In this document: positions 10,600-21,520 of the stretch, in pieces
Numbering within the stretch: the stretch's first letter is position 1
Layout: each line of letters begins with the position of its first letter
Origin: Angiostrongylus vasorum
Lineage: Eukaryota > Nematoda > Chromadorea > Rhabditida > Metastrongylidae
Reading direction: 5' to 3'
Length of the DNA stretch: 64,000 nt
Assembly: GCA_018806985.1 (NCBI GenBank)
Contig: JADANN010000041.1
Coordinates: 1-64,000, forward strand
Notes under the pieces: model-generated
Told to the model about the DNA's origin: nothing
Databases searched by the model: none
The model's input: the letters and a program-made list of their open reading frames with translations, nothing else
Program-made: the position numbers and the translations under genes

Positions 10600-10908
10600 C
10601 GGATAACAAAGTTATCTGTGAGCACACTTCCTTGGCTTTTCGGTAGATAGATCACATCGACAGCCGTCGCTGTCTTTTTCTTAGCCTGTACACAGCAGAT
10701 CATGGCATTCCGGATTACATTCTCGAGGAACACCTTCAGTACTTCAAGAGTTTCTCCACATATGTAAGCCCTGAGCTGCGCGCCACCACGACGAGCGAGA
10801 CGACGAGTTTCCTGCTTGGTGATCCTTTGGATGTAGTTCCTGAACACTGCGATGGCGCTTAGCAACTGTTTTGTCAACTCATTTGTCTTCTTTTGCGTGT
10901 CCAAACAT
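10600..10908 (-). pseudogene. Histone H4 pseudogene
   Basis: H4 is a core nucleosome histone of about 103 residues. On the minus strand an ATG at 10,908 opens a frame reading MFGHAKEDK, stop, VDKTVAKRHR. This aligns codon by codon to the H4 tail MSGRGKGGKG onward, with one Gly codon turned to TGA. Right after AKRHR about two bases are lost, and the rest continues in the next frame: [20 protein letters not shown], then [33 protein letters not shown]. These match the [34 protein letters not shown] and KRKTVTAMDVVYALKRQG regions. The C-terminal LYGFGG is not preserved. Read from a TTG at 10,904, the second frame is open for 116 codons, which can mislead gene callers. No introns are apparent. An H4 histone gene copy that decayed, or a retrocopy, both fit. 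Confidence 0.85.
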
Positions 10909-11002
10909 GTTCACAGTCATGAGCTTCCACACAGTAGTCGCATAGGGAGAGCCGACGGAGAGCCCCTTACACAGCAGCGCTTTGGGTTCTCACGCCGCAC
11001 CC

Positions 11003-12094
11003 CTAGTTAATGTAGCTGCGCAAATCCACCCATTGTCCCAACTGAAAAAAAACCACCAACTGGGAAGCTTTTTGCGCGAAAAGAAGCAACGATTCCATTA
11101 GGACAAGATGACTTGGCTAAAGTGAGCAGCAGTTATCAATTAAGTTAGAGGAGCAGAAAGCACACATTACTTGCAGTTCATCAAATTTCCATCCCATTAC
11201 AACATGTTCAGTGAAGAAAAGCTGTCTCACTAGCAACAGGCGCTTGAAGTATTCGATAAACACATTCTGAAAGAGGCTACTTAAATAACCAGATAGAATT
11301 CATTAACAGAAGAAAACTACGTAATACTGAAGGAACTTTTTGGAATAATTAGGGAAAAAGAAAGCAGTTCATTGTCGTTGGGCAAATAAATATTGTCAAT
11401 ATTTAACGATGGGGCACTCCTATCTCACTGTAGAGTGGGAATGAGGTGGCCTTGTACAAGAAATGCGAGAAAACATCCACAGTAACTTTCGATGATTTAC
11501 CGTTTTCGACCAACACCTAGCAGTCTTTGTCACTTCCGCTGAAGGATTCTACCGTACACATTATTAAAAACATGACAATGGTACATGTAGCATAAAAATA
11601 ATACGAGAGAACAACTAGTAAGATATTACAAGATAATATAACATAGGTCCTTACTGCTCCACAATGCGGAGATACACAGAGCGTTGAATTCGCTGTTATG
11701 ACGGAGTTTGAACAGGAATCTGAAAAGAAAATAATTAAGCAGGTCTTATGCAAATATCATCTTCCTTTTTTGTAGGATTCGATAACTGCCATACTTTAGC
11801 CCTATACAGACTCATTTAAAACCGCATAAGCGATGAATAATTGTGCACACAGACGAGACTGGGGAATGAAACTCCTTGACGGCGAGCGCCTTCCACAACA
11901 TGTGCACCAACTATCAAGGCTAAAGCCTAAAAGACAAAAACTGCAAATTAAAAAAAACTGACAGAGTTAATCAACTCCTCCTTTTGGTGTACAAGAGCTC
12001 CATTTCGTTCGATTGCCCCGACTGACGCCATACAGCTTAAATGCAGCTTACCAAATAACTTGTGCGGTCATTCTCCCTTCTGATCTTCAAACTC
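11003..12094 (-). pseudogene. Multi-exon gene or gene relic, unrecognised
   Basis: Several blocks on the minus strand lie between good splice signals. Exon 12,094-12,052 (SLKIRRENDRTSYL) runs from CCACAG to GTAAGC. A block from 11,926 reads ALALIVGAHVVEGARRQGVS then FPSL, after CTTTTAG, without a good donor. Exon 11,719-11,655 reads FLFKLRHNSEFNALCISALW, from TTTTCTTTTCAG to GTAAGG. Exon 11,538-11,501 (EVTKTARCWSKT) keeps phase with the preceding exon and ends at GTAAAT. Exon 11,266-11,171 starts NVFIEYFKRLLLVRQLFF and ends GWKFDELQ, from CCTCTTTCAG to GTAATG. The terminal block 11,041-11,003 (LGQWVDLRSYIN, stop) follows TTTTTTTCAG in phase. The series is hard to get by chance. Two joins lack usable donors or contain stops, so it may be a decayed gene or I have misplaced exons. 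I do not recognise the protein. Confidence 0.4.
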
Positions 12095-12346
12095 CTGTGG
12101 TATGATATTTTATAAGGTCAGTACTAAATGAACATATTAACTCTGAAACACTCTCTACCCCAAAGACTGCCAGCACTTCAAAGAATGGAATTCTGTATTA
12201 AAACAGTTTTAAGATTTTAAGATCTACCTGGGCACAGTGAAATATTTAGTTCGAGGAGCTAACGTTAAATGTTTTAATTAAAGCATACATGCCGAAGCAA
12301 AATCCACCTCTATCACCTACACAACCGCGTTTTTCGTTTTTCCATA
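12095..12346. other. Left flank of the giant inverted repeat
   Basis: Single-copy DNA between the exon-like chain and the palindrome edge. The last bases before the arm, TTTTTCCATA, do not match the right outer flank (GACTTTCTAT), and I see no target-site duplication. Confidence 0.5.
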
Positions 12347-12613
12347 GATCCTGGGAACTGCTTCGCTGAGATTCAGGAAGCTGTAACGAAGTGAACTAGC
12401 GGCAAATCACCGATCGGCCAGAAATGTCTTCGTTTGGCGAAGCCTCGGGAAATGCTAGAGAGCTTCATGGCAATCCAACCACTGATCCGATGGGGGGGGT
12501 GGTTATTCTAGAAAACAAATTTTGTCGCCAGTATACTGTCGAGAAATGAGTCGTTCTAGCTGTGCAGATGAGCGCTGACGATGCATCAAAACGACGATTT
12601 CTTCAATTTTCAT

Positions 12614-12785
12614 TCAATTCGTGTGGTGTGGCGTCCGTTCTTTAAACTTATTCCACTTTCTCTCTTGTTTGAGATTCTCCTTAATAGTTGAGATGGCTGC
12701 GTAACGTCGTTGTACATGTTTTCGAACAGTTGCGAGTGTATTTACTCCCTACCAGAGTATTCAGTTTGCCGTTGATAATTGCAGA
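12614..12785 (-). other. Exon-like block in left arm (mirror 45,285-45,455)
   Basis: Best read in the right arm: the plus frame gives IINGKLNTLVGVNTLATVRK, then HVQRRYAAISTIKENLKQER and KWNKFKERTPHHTN. It is a basic, protein-like stretch without stops. No family is recognised. Since both arms carry it, it predates the duplication. Possibly a coding relic of a mobile element. Confidence 0.3.
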
Positions 12786-13619
12786 ATGATGTCTGCTATC
12801 TCCTCATCTTTAGACTCTAATTCGGCACGTCGAAATTTCCAAAACTAACGTTGCACTGTGTATGCGTCCGCACTTACTTGGGCCCATACGGCATCATTGT
12901 TATTTCAAGCTGTTTGTGCTTGGTAATGCCACATTGAATTCGTGTAACTACAGTTATCGAGGTTGCTATGTTGACATCTCCTTCAGAGATTATGTAAAAC
13001 AGAAGTCCAAGAAGTATTGCATAAAAAAAGTTCATTAAATAGGCCCAACAAAAACATATAACTGCATAGCATTAAAAGAGAAAGTATTGGTAGAACATTT
13101 GAAATCCGAAATCCTTGGAGCTCAGCTTCGTTCACGGTGACTGGTGTTCGTGTTCACACAGTTTAAGGGTCTCCTCTTTAACTTTACGACTCTAAAAGAT
13201 ACAGCAAAGTGAAAAGAAAACTACACGAAATATTGCACAACACGGTAAAGGAAAAAAAAGGCAACGAGAAACGGGCTTATGGGTGGACATATCGTACAAC
13301 ATGTTTGGTTAAGATAACCTCTAATGTCCCCCATGTTGGTTTGTTGAGTAAACGCACTGCTTCCATTTTTTCTTTGAGCAACAAGTGACAAATCGTCGAC
13401 AGCAAACTTAAAAGTTGCATGTGCCATGAATATTTCCTTTTTCGGTGTGCTTAGTTCTTCTCTAGTTTTCAAATGAGATTTGAAATTCAACAGTCTCTAT
13501 CACAGAAAGACGCAGTGATTTTCCGTAACTCTTGCGAGAGCGACTAAACCTATCATTTCTTTCTGACGCATGAACGAGTAAAGAAGTGGATTCTACTCGC
13601 TTTAGAGACCCTTTGAATA

Positions 13620-13970
13620 CTAGCTTACAATTACGGTGCTGGTTCGACCCATCCCAGGTACTCCAACACTCTCTTCTCACCAATGTCGACAAATCGGAAC
13701 CACATCGTTCTGGACTCAGTTAACTCCCTATAACGGGCTTAGAAACATTTAGCACCGCTCTGCCAAGATTCCGGAGAAAATGTATTCGACCACCACTTAA
13801 CGATATTCGTAATGAAGACAAAAACTTTAAGCAGCAGTCGAACAAGCACGCAAAAGTACGCAGACGTTCGGCAATGATGAATTCGACGAAACGACATCGA
13901 ATACAGCTGTCTAGAACTCCTTAAAATACTGCATTTTCGATTTTGTGATTTAAACCCATTAGTGGCACAA
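13620..13970 (+). repeat. Family F repeat, left-arm copy
   Basis: The copy carries GGTGCTGGTTCGACCCATCC at 13,637, then a body with GATTCCGGAGAAAATG, TTCGACCACCACTTAACGAT, AAGCAGCAGTCGAACAAGCA and AATTCGACGAAACGACATCG. It matches the copies at 7,690 and 58,830 in block order. The mirror copy is at 44,095-44,445. Confidence 0.5.
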
Positions 13971-15698
13971 TGCATATTCTATTGAAATATTAGAAATTAC
14001 TCTTTCAAAACACTTAAGCACACGTCATTAGGTGGCGATGCAAAGTAACCAGATGATTTTCTTTTTTCCTGTTCGTCAGAGGTGTAGCTAAACTCTCCAA
14101 AATCTGTGGTACGTTGAAGAATGCCGCATCCAAAGTACAGCTCTTTTCTATCTGTGGTATTTAGAATCGCTTCATCCTTTTTTTACCTTTTTTTTTACAT
14201 TGAAAAATAAGCATTCGCACAAGGACAGCAATACTGGGAAGTTCTAACTCTATCCTCTATAAGCAGCGCTCAATCGCATGGTTCTCGCATGCTTATAGAA
14301 TTTGTTGTGTTTTATTGAAAACTATTCTTCCCACCCAAGGATTTCTTCAACACGTCATTTGTCTCCCACATCATCTTTCTTTTATCCTCATCTTCTGATA
14401 TTAACACTGATCATTCTTTGCTACCGAATATGTCCGATGAAAGCACCTTTTACAGAGAAAGACACGTTGAACACGGACAAAAAGCAAAAGATATAAGAAT
14501 AAAGTATTCTAAGGAGCACCTATTTCTCTATCGATTCCGCCTAATAATATATCGTCCCATCGCATGCGCTTGGTCTCTTCTTCCGCGTAGGCTCAAGGTC
14601 GAAACGTCTCATCATCAGTTTTTATAACCACAAAATCATAGCCCTCTTCACACTTTACGCCATTTTCATTCTAAAAAAAGGCTGCTATTTCCTTAGAACC
14701 GTGTCAATGTACTTTCTGCTCACAAACATCATGTCCGGGCTTTCTTCGCTTATTGGACTAAGGGGATTTGTAAAAGAAGGTGGGGCTCTTGTCACGGTCC
14801 GCCTAGAAATAACCATCATTGCAAAGTTATTATAGTCATCACAACATTTACATTATATAAAAAACAACAAAGTGTTGCTCGCTTTTTGTTCGTATGTGGC
14901 GGCTTTGCAACTGACGGTTTCGCCTCGTCTTGCGAAGACGCGCCAAGTTGCAATGAAGGAGGGTGCTGCGGCGTTATTTCCATTAACTGCCTAGTCAAAG
15001 ACGGTTGTTCATCGCAGACTTCATTTCCACTACTGGGGCTCTGAACACAGAACCTTCAGTGACGGTTTGAATCACTGGTCGATTAGTGCAACTTTAATGC
15101 ACCGTGGTAATTGAAAACTTAAATTCGTTCAGAACTCTGACTTTCAGAGAATTTAAGAAGGTTTCGATCCTAGATGGTAGCTGTTCGTGTGACGGCCTAT
15201 TACACAGCGCAGAACTGTGTAATGTGCCCGAATGATAAAGAGAGCGATCACACGAGTTTGGGTACGATGCACCTGATCTCTTCTCTTATGGGACGTAATG
15301 GACGAAAATGTTAGCGAAACAGGTAGAGCATCACTATGTCAGCGTATAAAAGAAAACCTGGACGGTAAGCGTTAACTGAGAGAGAAGCTCCACTATTCAG
15401 CGCATAAAACTGCCGATTAATTGTGGATAAATTCTAAGAATCGAAAAATGAGCCGCAGGGAGAATGACACCATCATTGGAGCGATATTTTTACGTAAGAA
15501 TGGCTCATTTTCCATCCATGCGAACTCTGTGCGGGTGGCCTCCACGTGTAATACTCAGTAGAGGACTCATAGAGAGCGCTAAGTGTTTGAAGAAGCTCTT
15601 TTATATCCAACGCAATTGAAAATTAGGTGACATTGGTTCTTTATTGAGCTTTTGGACGTGTTTGGTTGAGTAGGGTGCGCTCAACTAGAACTATACAG
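13971..15698. other. Unassigned left-arm DNA (mirror about 42,360-44,095)
   Basis: No gene or repeat is recognised with confidence. A GGTCGAAACGTC at 14,598-14,609 resembles the 3' core of the ribozyme-like motifs elsewhere, but the matching 5' core is not evident. Frames of 60-70 codons at 14,302-14,627 differ between the arms because of an indel, which argues against coding. Confidence 0.4.
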
Positions 15699-15745
15699 GC
15701 TTTGAAGAAGGCGAAATCAGCAGAAACGTCAGCATTTGTCAATAA
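15699..15745 (+). ncRNA. Hammerhead-ribozyme-like relic (left arm)
   Basis: The segment reads TTTGAAGAAGGCGAAATCAG then CAGAAACGTCAGC. It matches the hammerhead layout CUGANGA, stem II, GAAA, short self-complementary stem III (ACGT), GUC. Stem II would be GGC/GC with a mismatch, and C3 of the core is T, so activity is unlikely. An AATAAAG follows closely. The mirror is at 42,313-42,360. It shares GAAACGTCAGC exactly with the motif at 21,545. Confidence 0.4.
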
Positions 15746-16212
15746 AGAGTGTGACAGCCTTGTATGTGCTTTCGAAGAAAGTAGCGAACCAATTTAAAAA
15801 GAATTCCAGCTTCAAAAATCGTAACGCCAGTTGGCAAAAGTGAATACAAACGACACACTGAGGGAAATCATCGTGCTTCGATATACTAAATCTCGGGCTG
15901 CTCATTCTCTTCGCCACTCACAACACCGAATTCAACGAAGAAAAGGAGAACGACGAATAATAGCAAGTCGCCTTCCTGGGAAATACATGTAGATTGGAGG
16001 AAAATTCTATGCGCTTTTCTGAGTATCGCTGAAGACACGGTCCTATTTCAAAATTGATCCGTTATTTTTACTCACCGATCGGCGTGAAGTCAACCGACCT
16101 GCGTTGGTGCGTCTTTTTCTCTCGTTTCTTCGTGTCTTTCCCATTCTCATTCTCTTTCACTTCTTCCACTAAGATCAAAGAATGACTCACTCTTCTTTCC
16201 CTAAGCTATTCG

Positions 16213-17373
16213 GGTGATTTTTCCTACCACTTCCTAAAGTATTCGCTAATTTTGCCAATTGTTGCTCGCGTATTCTTTGTGAGCGCCTCAGCATTGGACC
16301 TCCAACTTGGTTTGCGTTCCACTTTTTTCTTCTCATTGCTCTTCTAAAAGAAATTTTTATTACAATGTTTTTTGTTTTTTTATTACAATGTTTTATTACG
16401 AGCAACTCCTTAGTGATGATGGAGATGCGATCCGATTCTTTTACTAGAGGAACTGAGGCGAATGTTGCACTGCTTTCTAGCGCTTCTACAAATAGCTCAC
16501 AGTTTTCGGTCGGGCCTTCTTTGATCTGCTACTTATGTTTGGGTAGGTTTTCATGCATTTTGTTCCCGTTTAATACAGCTGGACTTTCTCCTAGTGGTCG
16601 ATGACATGAATTCTTTTCCAGCCTGCGGCTGAATTAAATTTTCGCTCTAAGAAGGCGGTGATATGAACAAGAACAGTACGATAGCACCATCGACCTGCCA
16701 AATATGCAGCAAGGAGGCACCATATTCCGTTTGCGAGAATGTGGTCGATCTCCGCATGAGCCATCGCCATAGTTGACTCTCGTGTCAAGCAGCGGCTTTC
16801 TTTCTTCCGCAAAAAACGTGTTCCCATGGAAGAGACGTGCAGCAAACAAAAGTTCTGAGAGACGGTTTTTCACTCTCATTTCCTTCTTCTGTTCCAAAAT
16901 TTCCGATCCTGTGCTCGCTGTCGTTGGCCTCTCCTATTTTGGTGTTGAAGTCTCAGATAAGAAATTTTTAAAACGATTTATCACAGCGGATAACTTCGTG
17001 CACCTCGTGATAGGACGCATCTAGTCTCTACTCATCAGATGCACCAGTCGATGAGTAACAGTCGGTGATAGTGATATTCTTGTGTTGCGTCGTTTGAAAA
17101 CGGAGGATAGCCATGCGAGCAAATAGGATAATACGAGTCGACGAGATGGACAATTGACGAGTGGACGACAAAGCCTACGCCACAGAAATTTCACGGATGG
17201 GCCTTTTGTCCGTAGATAATAAGAATCGCATTCTTTAGCTGGCGTATGCTAATCTTCGTTCTTTTTGTTCCTAGTACAGTGGTCGCATGGAATTTCAGGC
17301 CATCTGCGGCTTCAAAAAGCACATGAAGTGGTCTGACTGAGGAGAGTGTTCTGTTTGTATGCCTGCAGAGTAA
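16213..17373 (-). mobile_element. RTE endonuclease and linker fragment (left arm)
   Basis: A decayed copy of a second RTE lineage, in the minus direction. Landmarks from 17,373 down: CRHTNRTLSSVRPLHVLFEA, then GLKFHATTVLGTKRTKISIR, QLKNAILIIYGQKAHP, a DFNTKIGEAN segment near 16,955, RLSELLFAARLFHGNTFF near 16,850, AEIDHILANGIWCLL near 16,760, HRLLRAKI near 16,640 and ITKELL near 16,410. Several frame shifts and stops separate them. The mirror copy 40,690-41,850 is identical apart from rare changes, so insertion and decay came before the duplication. Confidence 0.8.
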
Positions 17374-17569
17374 TAAACAATCTTCGTGGCGTGTCATTTG
17401 CGAGTTGGTGAGAACTCGCTTCAGCGACGTCCTGCGTAACCCAAAATTTTGTGGCCTTCATGAACAACTGCAGCCTCGGCTTAACTGGACTCAAGCTTGA
17501 TTTTAGCATTCCAGATCAATCCCGTTGACGCGTAATTGCTGATTACACTGGTAGATAGAAAATTAGCTG

Positions 17570-17730
17570 ATGGAAAGACGAAACGAATTACGCGCCAGGA
17601 GTTGTTTTGAACGCTTTAGTATACGGAAAGGGTATTAGCGTATTCGATTCCCACCCTAAACACCCTTCGGCCGGAGTTTTGTAAAAAACATCAGCATCAT
17701 TGTGGTTAAAATATTCTGAGATTTTAAATT
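17570..17730 (+). repeat. SINE family A (left arm)
   Basis: The copy contains GGTATTAGCGTATTCGATTC and CCACCCTAAACACCC at about 17,629-17,664, then CCGGAGTTTTGTAAAAAACA and CAGCATCATTGTGG. The family hairpin is degraded. The mirror is at about 40,335-40,495. Confidence 0.65.
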
Positions 17731-18099
17731 TTGTTAATTGCCATTTTTTTTAACGGGAAGGTGCGATTTTAAATGCAGCCACAAAGTTGATAAGATGTCT
17801 GCGAAATATTGCGTGGATGTTTCAACCTTCTTAGAATGACTTACCTGGAAATGGGTAAAACTACGGAAGCAGGTCTTTTAGGTTCCCCGTATAATCAACC
17901 CAACTGTGCCTTGGCTTTACACTCTGGTAGTTGAGTGTCGAAGTCAAGGATTTTCTTTCCATCGCTACCTTGCCCTCGATAACATTCCTACAGCTGAGAA
18001 GGCTCGAATTTCCTGTCTTCTGCTGCTACATATTTTTTGGCTTCCCGATCAATCCCGTTTACGGGTGATTGCTGACTGCACTGGTAGATAGAAAAATTA

Positions 18100-18240
18100 G
18101 CTGAGAGAAGGGCGAAACGAATTACGCACCAGGAGTGGTTCTGAACTCGTTAGCCTTCGGAAAGTGTGACAGTACGTTCGTTCCCCACCGCAGATATCTG
18201 CGGTACGGATTTTTGCAAACATCTCAGAAATGACAGAGTG
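18100..18240 (+). repeat. SINE family A (left arm)
   Basis: The copy begins in the GGGCGAAACGAATTACGC leader, has GTTCGTTCCCCACCGCAG at 18,177 (B-box-like), the hairpin CCGCAGATATCTGCGG and GGATTTTTGCAAACATCTCA. The mirror is at about 39,825-39,965. Confidence 0.7.
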
Positions 18241-18699
18241 CAACTTTCCAGGGAAGAGTGAGCCTTGTAGAGAATCCCTTGTTGTTCATTGTCCTTACTG
18301 TGAAGTAGAGAAATCTGTGCAACGTTAATGGACGTTGATCTGCATTGACAAGGAAATGCGCTATTAAATGATATGCCGGTCATTTTGCGTGGAATTTCTA
18401 GTCGCAGAATAATGGAGAAGTCTGCCGGCACGAGGATGACGAAACAGATGCTTTTCTTTTTTAAAAAGCATAACATTGATAATTGGCGTGTGGGTAAACT
18501 GAGCTTACACTCAAGTGATCCGGAGCGGATTGCTGGTGCACAAAAACTGTATTTCTCTGTCACACTCTGTATTTCTCAGTCACTTTCTTTCCGACGTCAC
18601 TACGCGATTCCAGCCTTAGAGTGAATCGCTTCTCAATATCTAATAGGTTCTCCGGAAGTTAAGGGTGAATTCAAAGCATTTCTAAGGCAGAATATCTCA

Positions 18700-19180
18700 G
18701 TCAATGCTAATATTTAAATTCAACATAAAACCCGTTGGAATGTGCACATTTTTTTCAGCCAAAACGTAACTTTATTTATACCAGTTGCATCGTATTCTAG
18801 ATTTCTTGATGCGATGGTTTCGCTTAATGCACTTTCAGTATCGGCTTCGATCCTGAAGCATTCCTCGCACAGAATTTATGGAAGTGACTGAGATGGTGGC
18901 AGATGGTAGTGAAGAAACTGGCGAGTATGGTGGATGAGGCAGCGTCTCGTAACATAGTTCGTTCAACGTTTGCGTTGTCGGCCAAACGAAGCTTCTACAG
19001 GCACTAAGGCGAAGTTCGCCACGATGAAATTTTTGTAACCAATGTTCCACTGTTTGTCGTTTAACAATTCCCTGGCTTCGTGACTCATTATTGTTTCCAG
19101 TTGATTGCGTTGCAAATATCCTACTGTGAATTTACAGAAGTGGATTTGTCGGAATGGCGACCCAACATCTGAGATTCCAA
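18700..19180 (-). mobile_element. Internally deleted mariner-like element (left arm)
   Basis: The minus strand carries the start and end of a mariner transposase fused together. The N-terminal helix-turn-helix end is visible as VEHWLQKFHRGELRLSACRS (19,050 downward), followed almost at once by the C-terminal landmark LPHPPYSPVSSLP near 18,935. This corresponds to the LPHPPYSPDLSPTD block just before the third catalytic Asp. Beyond it, SRNLEYDATGINKVTFW near 18,790 matches the family C-terminus. The catalytic core between is gone. This is a typical non-autonomous deletion derivative. The mirror is at 38,885-39,360; one frame difference separates the arms. Confidence 0.65.
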
Positions 19181-19934
19181 CCTTTGAAATTTCTCAACAA
19201 TGCAACTTATATTACAATTTTTTCTACCTTTAAAGCTGCATAGAATAGCTTTGTGTCTTGTGCAATAGCGCCCCAATTTGAGAAAAAAAGAATTAAATTA
19301 TCAACGGCACATTAATTCGGCGCAAATTAGAAGGTGGGCAGACCGTGTAAATATAACCCATCACAGTGGGAACTTTTCATGCACTGCATACTCGTGTTGT
19401 CATCGTTTGTTTAGAGTTTTGTCGATCTGGTTGGGGATAACTCGTCTAAAGTCGGCAGATGACTGAGAAGTAGCTTCGCAGTTGCTAATGCCGTGTGAGT
19501 GCAATAGGTTCTGGAAATGTTCGGATCTCATCTCACTACCGAAGGAGTATCATATAAAACATTGAGAGACGGGACCGCCGAGTGAACACATTCGTCTTCC
19601 CTGATAAAGACAGGTGATGCTGAAAGTTGAAGTGATCAGAGTAGAAGATCTGGATGGTTTTTCGATTGCTGTTTTGTATTCACTGCTTTGCTCTATCCCG
19701 TTGTTGAAAAGCTTCCATGTTAGTGAAAATTTTTTTTTGTATCTGAATTCCCTGCTATACTTCTGCACTTCTAAGCAGTACTCTGGGCTTTTTTCCCTGT
19801 TACATTCGCACAGCGCTATTCTACGACTTTAAACTTCTGCATAATTTTCTGTTGCTTGCTTTTCACTCACCCGTTTTTTGAGGCATCAGGCCACTTAGTG
19901 ACCTCGAAACTTTCAGTATTTCCGGCAAGGCTGA

Positions 19935-20060
19935 CCTAAGGACTCCAAGGAACCACAGTGGTTAAAAAAAGCAGAACTGCGAAAAAATTGGAAACTGTGG
20001 TGGAGCACGCACAATCAGTGAAGACGGGACATTCGACAATCCAAGTAAATGTGTATATCT
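19935..20060 (+). repeat. Repeat family B, 3' part (left arm)
   Basis: The copy runs from GGCTGACCTAAGGACTCCAA through GGAACCACAGTGGTTAAA and CTGTGGTGGAGCACGCACA to GACAATCCAAGTAAATG at 20,036. The donor-like end is present but weakened (GTAAAT). The mirror is at 37,995-38,125. Confidence 0.65.
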
Positions 20061-20062
20061 AA

Positions 20063-20104
<42 letters not shown>
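20063..20104. repeat. (TA)n microsatellite (left arm)
   Basis: A perfect TA repeat of about 42 bases. The right-arm mirror at 37,953-37,994 has the same length, unusual for a fast-changing tract and consistent with a very recent duplication or gene conversion. Confidence 0.95.
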
Positions 20105-20107
<3 letters not shown>

Positions 20108-20289
20108 CTGCAACACCAGTCATCCCGTTGATGGCTGAGTTACTCGATCGGAAGTCGGTAAATCTTCCATTAATCCCTGTTGCGTGGAAGAGTAGCCCAG
20201 TGGGTTCTGGTCCCTCTATGGACTCGTTGAGCATTATACCTTTCTTCAAGGCTTTTTTGTGAAGTACTGTGACCATCGGGTGGATGGTC

Positions 20290-20620
20290 TTCATGTAGTA
20301 CGTTTGGCTTCTCGTGGAATCAAGTCACTAACGGCTCTTGTCCATCGGTTGCAGTTTATACGCATTACGTGTCCAGCACACCTAATATTCAACTGTTTGG
20401 CGTACAGAACGGCATCATTGATTTTTGATCGTTGACAGAGGTCGGAGCATCGGTTCCCTCCCCTTCATTGTGTGACACGGGATACCTTTAGCATCGTCCT
20501 TTCCACTTCGTATTCAATAACGCTGAGTGGTCTTTCATCCTACTTACGCAGCGACCCGCATGCTGACGCATACGTTAAGCCAGGAAGTACCGCTGAGTCG
20601 ACAAGATGGGCACGGAGTCG
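20290..20620 (-). mobile_element. RTE C-terminal fragment (left arm)
   Basis: The minus strand encodes the region after the reverse transcriptase of an RTE protein. Landmarks are LRAHLVDSAVLPGLTYAS from about 20,615, ERTMLKVSRV near 20,500, RSKINDAVLYAKQLNIRCAG near 20,410, then HVMRINCNRWTRAVSDLIPR near 20,350. These match the family's LRAHLFNTTVLPALTYASET and HVMRFNDNRWTRAVSDWIPR blocks. Stops and frame shifts are present. It abuts a family B copy at its upstream side. The mirror is at 37,440-37,770. Confidence 0.8.
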
Positions 20621-20845
20621 TGGATCAGAGCGAGATTTGCCATTATGCCACTAGTTTGATAACGCAACAGTGGTGGATCCTGGTGTTGGTTTAACTTTTC
20701 GCCGGGCTTCCTGATGGAAAAAACGGGACTCATTCTCAGTTTGGGAGACTTGGTCGGAGTGACAAATCCCTTCGCGGTACGTCGCAGTCCGACACCCAGG
20801 AACACCTCCCAAGCACGATGAGGCGGTAAACCGTTGCTAGGGAAA
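20621..20845 (-). repeat. Repeat family B, 5' half (left arm)
   Basis: On the minus strand it starts CAACGGTTTACCGCCTCATC at about 20,836 and reads through CTGGGTGTCGGACTGCGACG and GGATCCACCACTGTTG to the TGATCCACGAC end, where it meets the RTE C-terminal fragment. The mirror is at 37,211-37,440. Confidence 0.7.
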
Positions 20846-21520
20846 TGCACATCATTGTGAAAAGAAGCGAGTAGGAAGGTAAGAATCGAACGCTCATGTA
20901 ACCAACCACAGCTCCAGCAAGGCTAAGGTTGTAAAATATTGTAAGATTAGTTTTTACTGTCGTTAATTTTACAATTTACATACTTCACTTTTCTGAACAA
21001 TGAGTTTTTCAGAATTTTTGAGCGTTTTTCTTCAGATTTCCTAAATGGGCAGATTCGCACTCATGTTGGTCGGATGGTATTACTTTTTTCGTTCGATCGA
21101 TTTTGTCCATCTTGTGCGAACATCTTTCGTTAAGCAGTCCTTCAGTTAACCTCAAAAAAAAACTGTGTAAGCCATACCTTTCCCACATAAATGAGGTGAT
21201 AGGAGGTTGCTTGCTATAAAAACTCTCATTCGGACGACGTTTGCATTCTCTGCCTTCTTCAAAGCAAAGTTGATCCGTGTCGATGGTCGTAAGCTGGTCG
21301 TTGTTATTATGTGGGCGTTCGTAGTTGACTGGTATCGGGTCCAGTAGAAGGAGTACAGATCGAATGGGGACTTCACCTGCCGTTGCGCCTTTATACGGGA
21401 CAAATGTTCGTTAGCTACCGTACACTGTTATCCGTCAGTATTTAGTTGTTGGCAAATGGCGTAGAACAAACACTAGCAACGCCAGGGTGATCGTCCATGG
21501 AGTACCTGCTTGGATATAGT

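Noticed and set aside
14590..14625. GGTCGAAACGTCTCATCATCAG as another hammerhead copy
   Set aside because: Only the GAAACGTC half is present in the right place; no upstream CUGANGA with a plausible stem II.
16187..17509. Overlapping 60-90 codon frames as separate genes
   Set aside because: They are frame-shifted pieces of one RTE copy.
20000..20110. 110-codon frame through the (TA)n tract on the minus strand
   Set aside because: It encodes Ile-Tyr repeats of the microsatellite and repeat B sequence.
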